Assembly: GCA_003641555.1 (NCBI GenBank)
Contig: QNAT01000074.1
Coordinates: 1 to 6,339 of the forward strand
DNA length: 6,339 nucleotides
Direction of reading: 5' to 3'
From: Thermotoga sp.
Lineage (GTDB): Bacteria; Thermotogota; Thermotogae; B3-G13
Positions 1-5,289 of the stretch are shown here, piece after piece. The stretch's first letter is position 1. Every line of letters begins with the position of its first letter. The notes below the pieces were generated by a model. It had not been told where the DNA came from and did not search any database. It saw nothing but the letters and a program-made list of their open reading frames with translations. A program made the position numbers and the translations under genes.

Positions 1-94
1 AACTCACGATGAACTCTATCCAATATACGACGATGAAATTCCAACCTCCTTTTTTCTATCTTTTTTAAGATATTGCAAAATTCAAAAAACCCTA
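1..94. other. Left-edge segment, no assigned gene
   Basis: No start codon with a convincing context is visible here. On the plus strand a frame is open from base 2 through the stop at 318-320. Its first residues (THDELYPIYDDEIPTSFF) could be the tail of a gene entering from the left, running on by chance into the repeat array. On the minus strand a perfect AAGGAGG lies at about 45-51, but the only nearby start codons are a TTG directly abutting it and an ATT. A gene leaving the window to the left is therefore possible but unsupported. The rest is pyrimidine-rich (CCTCCTTTTTTCTATC) and leads into a hairpin at 71-104. I assign no function. Confidence 0.3.
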
Positions 95-104
95 TTTTGC
101 AATA
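71..104. repeat. Boundary hairpin of the repeat array
   Basis: Perfect 11-bp inverted repeat: TATTGCAAAAT at 71-81 and ATTTTGCAATA at 94-104, separated by 12 bases. The right arm is also the first ten bases of repeat unit 1. The same TTTTGCAATA recurs at 692-701, where a third unit begins. The outer copies at 71-80 and 692-701 are thus in inverted orientation and could be terminal inverted repeats of the whole array. The hairpin is visible directly; its role as a terminus is inferred. Confidence 0.6.
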
Positions 105-397
105 CCATCATTATGTTCATTTCTTTTGTCTTGATACAAGCCAAACGAACCAAAGAAAAGATCAAAACCCCAACGGGATACATTGTCTTTTGTGGATCAA
201 TTGTTAATGACCATGGCGGATCAATTCCATCTTGCACTATACATACCCATAACTGTAGGAACATGACTTTAGTCTTGTCCGATGGGACTGCGTCCCATAA
301 CGTCATTCGCCTACGGTGAATCGGACAGGTTTAAAAACCTGTCCCTACGATTTTTTGAAACGATCATATCTTAACATTCTGTTTTCAAATACCTCTG
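95..397. repeat. Tandem repeat unit, copy 1 (about 303 bp)
   Basis: The unit runs from TTTTGCAATA to TTCAAATACCTCTG and is followed directly by a second copy at 398. Bases 110-140 are identical to 412-442, and the match continues through the CAAACGAACC block. The segment 235-253 (CACTATACATACCCATAAC) is identical to 494-512. Copy 1 carries about 43 extra bases before that point, containing a direct repeat GGATCAATT at 194-202 and 218-226. The reading frames across the copies differ only at amino-acid-changing sites (A/V, I/V and P/S in the shared 22-residue stretch), which argues against coding. Confidence 0.8.
258..344. repeat. Hairpin cluster in copy 1
   Basis: Four stem-loops in a row. 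The first, at 258-280, has GACT / AGTC arms with flanking ACA / TGT and one mismatch. The second, at 282-298, has ATGGGAC / GTCCCAT with loop TGC. The third, at 305-321, has ATTCGCC / GGTGAAT with loop TAC and one G.T wobble. The fourth, at 323-344, has GGACAGGTTT / AAACCTGTCC with a two-base centre AA, followed by CTAC. Short palindromes of the GTAGGGACAGG...CCTGTCCCTAC type resemble dispersed REP-like repeats of many bacteria; that comparison is from memory. On the minus strand they lie downstream of tlyA. Confidence 0.75.
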
Positions 398-691
398 TTT
401 TACAATACCCTATTATGTTCATTTCTTTTGTCTTGATACAAGTCAAACGAACCAAAGAAAAAGTCAAAACCTCAACGGGACAATTTCATTTTACACTATA
501 CATACCCATAACCGTAGGGGGCATGACTTCAACGTCACCGTCCATTTCGCCAAAGGCGAATGATATTATGGAACTCCGTTCCATCGGACAGGTTTAAAAA
601 CCTGTCCCTACAGCAAAATTGACAGGTCTGAAGACCAGTCCCTACAGATCTCTTGAGACAATCGTATCCATCCTGTTTTCAAATACCTCTG
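398..691. repeat. Tandem repeat unit, copy 2 (about 294 bp)
   Basis: The unit starts TTTTACAATACCC and ends TTCAAATACCTCTG at 691. It is a diverged copy of 95-397 that lacks the 43-base insertion but has an extra hairpin at 621-640. Its 3' part (675-691, GTTTTCAAATACCTCTG) is identical to 381-397. The sequence that follows (692-709) is the start of a third unit, and it runs into the last codons and the TAG stop of tlyA, so the array abuts that gene with no spacer. Confidence 0.8.
546..640. repeat. Hairpin cluster in copy 2, modules reordered
   Basis: Stem-loops in order: TTCGCC / GGCGAA (546-551, 555-560; loop AAA); ATGGAAC / GTTCCAT (568-574, 578-584; loop TCC); GGACAGGTTT / AAACCTGTCC (586-595, 598-607); and GACAGGTCT / AGACCAGTC (621-629, 632-640; one A.A mismatch). 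In copy 1 the ATGG stem precedes the TCGCC stem; here the order is reversed. The third hairpin is identical in both copies. In the minus-strand transcript the 621-640 hairpin is the first stable structure after tlyA and is followed by AATTTTGC. It could help end transcription, but the U-run is poor. Confidence 0.75.
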
Positions 692-706
692 TTTTGCAAT
701 ACTCTA

Positions 707-1507
707 CTATCTATCTTTAAAAAACTCGTGTGCTTTATCCACAACATCGGATATGAAGTGCTCTGGAATGTCTGTACCTGTAAAGGACAGTAGATAGAAG
801 AACTCTATATTCCCTTTTTTCCCTTTTATAGGTGAATAGGTCAAATTCGCACACTTCAGACCGTTATTTATAACATATTTTTTAACATAGATCAATGCCT
901 GTTTATGGAATTTTTTCGAATGGACTATTCCTTTCTCCGTCTTATTTCCTGATAATTCGAATTGCGGTTTGACGAGGACGATGGCTACACCTTCAGGTTT
1001 CAACAACTTCTTGATAGTTGGTAAAACATTCTTAACAGATATGAAAGCAAGATCACAGGATATGATATCTGCTTTTCCCCCTGTATCCCTTTCTTCTACA
1101 TATCTGACATTTTGCCTTTCCATAACACAAACACGGGGGTCCTTCCTTAGTTTCCATGCGAGTTCTCCATAACCAACATCGATCGCAAATACTCGCTCGG
1201 CTCCATTTTGTAGGAAAAAATCCGTGAATCCACCTGTGCTTGCCCCCATATCTATAACACGCTGGTTTCTTACAACAATATTGAAATCTTTTACTGCCTT
1301 TTCTATCTTGAATCCACCTCTACCAACGTACCTTTTCCTTCTGTTGATCAGCCTGATATCGATATCTACAGGGCACAGGGCACCACATTTCGATATCTTC
1401 TTATCTCCTGCTATAACGTTACCAAGCATTATCTCTGCTTGAGCCTCTTTGAGTAAGGGAAAAAATCCTCTCTTTACCAGAAGTAGATCCAGCCTCTCCT
1501 TCTTCAT
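707..1507 (-). CDS. tlyA: TlyA-family 16S/23S rRNA cytidine-2'-O-methyltransferase
   Basis: The 266-residue protein is full length for the TlyA family. Known members use S-adenosylmethionine to methylate the 2'-hydroxyl of C1409 in 16S and/or C1920 in 23S rRNA at the subunit interface, and some are also called hemolysins. Residues 1-60 form the S4 RNA-binding domain (RLDLLLVKRGF at 5-15). VGRGGFKIEKA (61-71) leads into the FtsJ-like fold. The SAM-binding motif is DMGASTGGFTD (86-96), followed by AIDVGYGELAWKLR (108-121). CDLAFIS (151-157), LVKPQFE (178-184) and the C-terminal SPIKG...GNIEF complete the family signature. The ATG overlaps the upstream TGA by four bases (ATGA) and has no clear ribosome-binding site, so translation is probably coupled to the gene before it. 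The family call is secure; which rRNA site is modified is not determined here. Confidence 0.95.
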   Translation of the reverse strand: MKKERLDLLLVKRGFFPLLKEAQAEIMLGNVIAGDKKISKCGALCPVDIDIRLINRRKRYVGRGGFKIEKAVKDFNIVVRNQRVIDMGASTGGFTDFFLQNGAERVFAIDVGYGELAWKLRKDPRVCVMERQNVRYVEERDTGGKADIISCDLAFISVKNVLPTIKKLLKPEGVAIVLVKPQFELSGNKTEKGIVHSKKFHKQALIYVKKYVINNGLKCANLTYSPIKGKKGNIEFFYLLSFTGTDIPEHFISDVVDKAHEFFKDR

Positions 1508-3441
1508 CTGTAGACCAATATAAAATAGCCGTCGTTCCCCTGCACTCCCATTAAACCTTCCCCTAAATCGATACCTTCTTCATGCTTTTCCTCTGGTGGT
1601 GGAATTCGAGAAGAGAATTTCTTTACATTGCCGTTATTCAATCCTACCTCAAAGAGTGCTTTTTTCGTTACGGCATATATTTCATCGTTTTTAAAGACAC
1701 AGCTTTTGATTAAAGTTTTCATATTAATCTTCCATTTAATGATCCTCGACCTAACATCCATTGCGAAGCCGTTTCCATATACATCGATGGCATACAGAGT
1801 ATCAGTTTTCATTCCAATGAAACGCAATGGATTTCTCACATCCAATTGCCATAACAACTTGAGAATACCATTATTCATTTCTATAAGATACAGATAACCG
1901 TAATCTGAAGAAAGCCATATCATTGTATTAGAGATTTTCTTATCGTTTAATACAACAGTTTTTTTTAACAATGTAGGCTTTACCTCCAATTCAGATAATA
2001 TGTTACCACTTTTTCGACTCAGAGAATAGATATTGCCGTCGAAAGTCGTCAAGATCAGTGATTTCCCTATAACTCGAGCAGAAGTTATGGGATGCCCAAT
2101 ATCTCTTTTCCACAAAGGTTCTTCATCTTCGATTTTATATACCTTAATGATGTTTCCGTAATACAAGAGCAATGTATCCTTATATAAGAGAGCATTTTCT
2201 ACCGATTCGCTTCCAACAAAAAACCTTCCCACAATTGTTCCAGGGAGACCTTTCATCTTGTAATGAAGGATAGTGTTGGTAGCATCTACAGTGAATATTT
2301 CGTTTATATCTTCATATCCTTTCTTTATCAGATGTATTCTATGTTTTCCAAATGAGAGAGTGAGGTCTTTTACAGGGGTCATTCCTATCATAACGTTATC
2401 TATATACACCTCCGCTTTCCAATTAGAGGTTATATCCACTTGCCCGAATCGCTGTTGTTTCTTTTCCTCTATCTTTTTCACTTCTATTTCTATCATCTGG
2501 AAATAATCATTCTCAACGTTCACATATTCGTTGACTGCCTTGAATTTTTTATCCTCTATCTTTATTCTGTGTTTACCCTTTTTCAGTCCTTTCACTATTA
2601 CAGGTATCTTTCCATAATCTTTACCGTCTATCTCTATTGGTAAATCCTCGCGCTTAGAATAAAGAAGAACCTTGGGATAGATAAGTTTTCTAAGAATTAA
2701 GACCTTTTGCTCACCATCCAGATATGCGTATTGTGTCTCATTGAATACCTTAAATTCATGTATGCCTGTTGAGATATCGTTTAATACGACTGGCGTTCGT
2801 ACACGAAGTCTGCTGTCCACAGTGAGATCAACACCCCTGGGAATAGAATCCACAAATAATACGCTTTTATAACCATTCTTATGTTTGTGCAGGATACGTT
2901 CGTATACGAAGGATGCGATCTCAGTAAAAGAAGAGGAAATCAGTGTGGCGGTCGAAGTAGATTGCATTTCATTGTATAGTGAGATGTAAAATTTTTTATC
3001 TTTTTCTTCCCCTTTCAAAATGAAATCGTTTCCTTTATCGGCGATCACCATGGGGATTCTTATGGATTCCAATACATTTTTCAACTCATCTCTGGCATTT
3101 CCCGTTACTTTAATAACTGGGGAATGCACAAGTCCTTTCAACTCTTGCAAATCTGGCAAGGTATTGGTAGCGGTAAGGGAGCCATCTATAGGAAATCTTT
3201 CCCCATCTGATATATAATAAAATTTCCATAACCTCAATTTTTTAATTTCAGATACTTCGACATCGATAAAGGTACAGGTACTCGAAGGAGTAGCAATATA
3301 CGATATTCCCAACTCATCTGCCAGTTTTTCTTTTTGTACCGAAGACAATACTGCGGGCAACCTTACAGCTTGTATTTTGGCTGAAGATATGAGAGATATC
3401 AATAGCAATAAGATCAAAAGAGATGCGCTCTTAATCGGCAT
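1504..3441 (-). CDS. Secreted PEGA-repeat protein with PQQ-like beta-propeller domain
   Basis: With the start chosen here the protein has 645 residues. A signal peptide (MPIKSASLLILLLLISLISS, cleavage near AKIQA) begins at the ATG at 3441, with a weak AAAAGG seven bases upstream. Upstream in-frame ATGs at 3486 and 3471 would bury the signal peptide, so I rejected them. Residues about 25-190 are unassigned. Two or three PEGA-like beta repeats follow: about 193-235; 257-297 (LPIEIDGKDYGKIPVIVKGL, then KGKHRIKI); and the clearest at 333-395 (AEVYIDNVMIGMTPVKDLTL, then FGKHRIHLIKKGY). From about 400 to the end, blades such as LILTTFDGNIYSLSRKSGNI and LLWQLDVRNPL resemble PQQ/YVTN-type propellers. 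PEGA domains are commonly found in bacterial surface proteins; the ligand is unknown. The start overlaps the truA stop by 11 bases. No catalytic residues are evident, so a binding or scaffold role outside the membrane is an inference. Confidence 0.75.
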   Translation of the reverse strand: MPIKSASLLILLLLISLISSAKIQAVRLPAVLSSVQKEKLADELGISYIATPSSTCTFIDVEVSEIKKLRLWKFYYISDGERFPIDGSLTATNTLPDLQELKGLVHSPVIKVTGNARDELKNVLESIRIPMVIADKGNDFILKGEEKDKKFYISLYNEMQSTSTATLISSSFTEIASFVYERILHKHKNGYKSVLFVDSIPRGVDLTVDSRLRVRTPVVLNDISTGIHEFKVFNETQYAYLDGEQKVLILRKLIYPKVLLYSKREDLPIEIDGKDYGKIPVIVKGLKKGKHRIKIEDKKFKAVNEYVNVENDYFQMIEIEVKKIEEKKQQRFGQVDITSNWKAEVYIDNVMIGMTPVKDLTLSFGKHRIHLIKKGYEDINEIFTVDATNTILHYKMKGLPGTIVGRFFVGSESVENALLYKDTLLLYYGNIIKVYKIEDEEPLWKRDIGHPITSARVIGKSLILTTFDGNIYSLSRKSGNILSELEVKPTLLKKTVVLNDKKISNTMIWLSSDYGYLYLIEMNNGILKLLWQLDVRNPLRFIGMKTDTLYAIDVYGNGFAMDVRSRIIKWKINMKTLIKSCVFKNDEIYAVTKKALFEVGLNNGNVKKFSSRIPPPEEKHEEGIDLGEGLMGVQGNDGYFILVYR

Positions 3442-4192
3442 TTTTAGGCCTTTTAGGATATAACACGTCATAAAGGAATAGTCCATTTGGTGGGGCAGTA
3501 GGTCCTGCCTGAGACCTATCCCTTGCGTCTACTATCCATTTTAATCGTTCAGGTTCCCATATTCCTCTCCCTACATTAACAAGGGTTCCCACAAGAGTTC
3601 TGACCATCGATCTCAAATATGACCTCGCCTCAAAACGCATTAAAAGGCAGTGTGGATATAGTATTATTCTTATGCGATCCAGGGTTCTAACCGTTTTCTT
3701 ATCATCTTTCATGGGTCGGAATGAAGAAAAATCATGTTCTCCTTCCAGATATATGGCTGATCTTCTAATTACTTCTATATCCAATGGATGTGGAAACCAC
3801 CACACATATTTTCTTTTGAATAGATCTATATCTTCATCTTGCCATATATAATAGTGATAAATACGTTTGTATGCAGAAAACCTTGCATTTATGCTTTCAT
3901 CTACTTCCATAGTTTGCCACACGTAAATATCCTCGGGAAGATTCGCATTCATAGCGTGTTTTATTCCTTCTACATCTATAGAGGATGGTGGGATATAAAA
4001 GGTGATCACCTGTTTTCTCGCATGAACGCCTTTATCTGTCCTTCCTGCTCCCTGAACATTTATATGTTTTTTGAATATCCTCTGTAGCGCAGATTCTATG
4101 ACCCCTTGAACAGTTCTGATCCCTTCTTGAGCCTGCCATCCATGAAAATCTGTACCATCGTAAGATACATATGCCATTATATTTCGCTTCAC
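3431..4192 (-). CDS. truA: tRNA pseudouridine(38-40) synthase TruA
   Basis: TruA isomerises uridines 38-40 in the tRNA anticodon arm to pseudouridine. The catalytic motif GAGRTDKGVHA is intact, with the nucleophile Asp at residue 53 of the chosen start (64 from the upstream ATG). Family blocks occur in order: YDGTDFHGWQ near the N-terminus, NARFSAYKRIYHYYIW, FSSFRP, a MVRTLVGTLVNVGRG block, and AGPTAPPNGLFLYDVLYP at the end. I favour the GTG at 4192, because MKRNIMAYVSYDGT matches the usual family N-terminus. The ATG at 4225 adds MWTVLDRTICF, which is not family-like. Neither start has a Shine-Dalgarno sequence, and a third candidate ATG is at 4177. The 3' end overlaps the PEGA gene start, so the two are probably co-translated. 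A foldback element separates it from pfkB. Function is secure; the start is uncertain. Confidence 0.95.
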   Translation of the reverse strand: MKRNIMAYVSYDGTDFHGWQAQEGIRTVQGVIESALQRIFKKHINVQGAGRTDKGVHARKQVITFYIPPSSIDVEGIKHAMNANLPEDIYVWQTMEVDESINARFSAYKRIYHYYIWQDEDIDLFKRKYVWWFPHPLDIEVIRRSAIYLEGEHDFSSFRPMKDDKKTVRTLDRIRIILYPHCLLMRFEARSYLRSMVRTLVGTLVNVGRGIWEPERLKWIVDARDRSQAGPTAPPNGLFLYDVLYPKRPKNAD

Positions 4193-4233
4193 AAAACATA
4201 TTGTACGATCAAGGACCGTCCACATGCAAGAGG

Positions 4234-4249
4234 GAGGAACAGGTTCCCC
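4234..4249 (-). promoter_or_regulatory. Small hairpin just upstream of the truA ATG
   Basis: GGAAC / GTTCC arms at 4236-4240 and 4243-4247 extend by a G.U and a G-C pair to about seven pairs. The centre is only two bases, so one pair must open to make a real loop. On the minus strand this stem ends nine bases before the ATG at 4225 and about 40 bases before the GTG at 4192. It could occlude initiation at the ATG or simply be chance. Low confidence in function. Confidence 0.3.
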
Positions 4250-4273
4250 ACGAGAATCCTGATATCAAATATA

Positions 4274-4424
4274 TATCCTTATTCTACTCTGAAAAGTGCA
4301 TATTTACCCATCGTATGTAGATCAGTCCTGCAGGTCAGGACAAGGTGGCCACAAGGGCAAGAACGAGAGATCCACATACCGGGGGCTATAAAGTATACTT
4401 ATTTTTCAGAGTGAAATAAGTATA
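4274..4424. repeat. 151-bp nested inverted-repeat (foldback) element
   Basis: Outer arms of 22 bases, 4274-4295 and 4403-4424, match as inverted repeats at 19 of 22 positions; one mismatch is a G.U pair in the minus-strand RNA. Nested inside are GTATGTAGATC (4313-4323) and GATCCACATAC (4369-4379), 11 pairs with one wobble. Inside that is a perfect six-pair hairpin GTCCTG / CAGGAC (4325-4330, 4336-4341; loop CAGGT), then the palindrome GTGGCCAC (4345-4352). The interior is visibly richer in G+C than the flanks. The right arm reaches 39 bases into the 3' end of pfkB. The layout resembles a miniature inverted-repeat element or a long intercistronic RNA hairpin. Structure is seen; function is inferred. 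Confidence 0.7.
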
Positions 4425-5270
4425 ACGTGTTATCCAGTCACTTGCTGCATTGTTTCCGCACTCAAGTGCTTTCGATATATCCGAATACAGGAGCAAACCT
4501 GCTATAAAGCCTCCTACGAAGGCATCACCTGCTCCGATCAAATACCCCTTTTTCGTATTAGATGAATTTATCCATTTTACCATATCATTAGAATAATATG
4601 TTGCTCCTCTTGTCCCTTTCGTTACCACAAAGGCGGTTGATTCCAGATTCAACGAGTTAAAATCCCTTTTATCGAATAATTCTTGATATTCTCGTTCGTT
4701 CATAAAAACTATGTCGAAGGAACTAAGCAAATCTATCACGCTCTTCCTTTTCTTCCTTATACTCAAAAGTGCGAGGGATAGAACAGTAAACTTTTCAAGA
4801 GTTCTGGCATAACGCAGGAGATGGGTAGACGTTTCTTTTTCCTCACCTTCTATAAAGGCATAAGAGGAAAAATACACCACATCGCTTTTATCTATTGCCT
4901 TGTACAGCTCTTCAAAGTCTGATAACTCCTTGTTTGCCCCTCTTAAAGTAAACATAGTTCTATCTCGTGGAGTATTTATGGAGAAAACCGTACCTGTCCT
5001 GGCCAGTTTTCTCTGAATAAAAGTCATTGGTATGTTTAGCTTCTTACACTCTTTTAAAATGAATTCACCAAATACATCGTCACCGATGGCACTCACAATA
5101 AGAGGTGTTATTTTGAAGTACTTAAGGACTTTTGCAACGTTGAGTGCAGTTCCTCCTGCCCTCATCACTAAACTCTTTATTTCACTTTCTTCCCCTTCGG
5201 CTGGGTAATAAGGAAGTTTTTGAATTACATCTACATTCACATCTCCTATGAGTAAAACGATGGGATTCAT
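4386..5270 (-). CDS. PfkB-family (ribokinase-like) sugar kinase
   Basis: A 294-residue cytosolic kinase expected to phosphorylate a sugar or nucleoside with ATP. The N-terminal strand LIGDVNVDVI (7-16) is typical of the family. AGGTALNVA (38-46) is the first PfkB signature with the substrate-binding Gly-Gly. NEREY (191-195) supplies the N-x-x-E metal motif, VTKGTRGA (216-223) the nucleotide region, and GAGDAFVGGF (246-255) the second signature with catalytic base Asp249 and the anion hole. The substrate cannot be read from the sequence; ribokinase-, fructokinase- and KDG-kinase-like roles are all open. It starts 19 bases after the preceding stop with no visible Shine-Dalgarno sequence. The last residues (TYFTLKNKYTL) are encoded within the right arm of the foldback element and may be an acquired tail. 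Confidence 0.9.
   Translation of the reverse strand: MNPIVLLIGDVNVDVIQKLPYYPAEGEESEIKSLVMRAGGTALNVAKVLKYFKITPLIVSAIGDDVFGEFILKECKKLNIPMTFIQRKLARTGTVFSINTPRDRTMFTLRGANKELSDFEELYKAIDKSDVVYFSSYAFIEGEEKETSTHLLRYARTLEKFTVLSLALLSIRKKRKSVIDLLSSFDIVFMNEREYQELFDKRDFNSLNLESTAFVVTKGTRGATYYSNDMVKWINSSNTKKGYLIGAGDAFVGGFIAGLLLYSDISKALECGNNAASDWITRYTYFTLKNKYTL
4394..4424 (-). terminator. Hairpin over the pfkB 3' end, possible attenuator
   Basis: Perfect 11-bp inverted repeat TATACTTATTT (4394-4404) and AAATAAGTATA (4414-4424), nine-base loop, inside the last codons of pfkB. In the minus-strand RNA it is followed by CUUUAUAG, which is a poor U-tract, so classic intrinsic termination is doubtful. The downstream arm is also one side of the 22-base outer stem of the 4274-4424 element, so the local hairpin and the long-range stem exclude each other. 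That arrangement could act as a processing or attenuation site, but this is inference. Confidence 0.4.
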
Positions 5271-5289
5271 TTTTTAAAATATATTGGAG

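Noticed and set aside
31..51. Start of a minus-strand gene after AAGGAGG at 45-51
   Set aside because: No ATG or GTG follows at a usable distance; only an abutting TTG and an ATT are available, and fewer than 45 bases remain before the edge.
82..597. Open frames of 68-93 codons across the left repeats, on both strands
   Set aside because: They lie on repeat DNA and hairpins, lack ribosome-binding sites, and the two copies differ only at amino-acid-changing sites in the shared stretch, which is unlike a protein under selection.
258..640. CRISPR array
   Set aside because: The hairpins are unevenly spaced, differ in sequence and order, and no constant repeat alternates with unique spacers.
3442..3486. 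Upstream starts of the PEGA protein at 3486 and 3471
   Set aside because: They add MDYSFMTCYILKGLK ahead of a normal signal peptide and lengthen the overlap with truA; the ATG at 3441 has a signal peptide at its very start and a nearby AAAAGG.
4226..4385. tRNA gene in the pfkB-truA gap
   Set aside because: The stems do not form a cloverleaf, and there is no T-loop consensus (GTTCRAATC) or acceptor pairing at the right distances.
4226..4385. Separate promoter for truA on the minus strand
   Set aside because: TAGAAT and TATATT resemble -10 boxes, but no matching -35 box lies at 16-18 bases, and such boxes are common by chance in AT-rich DNA.
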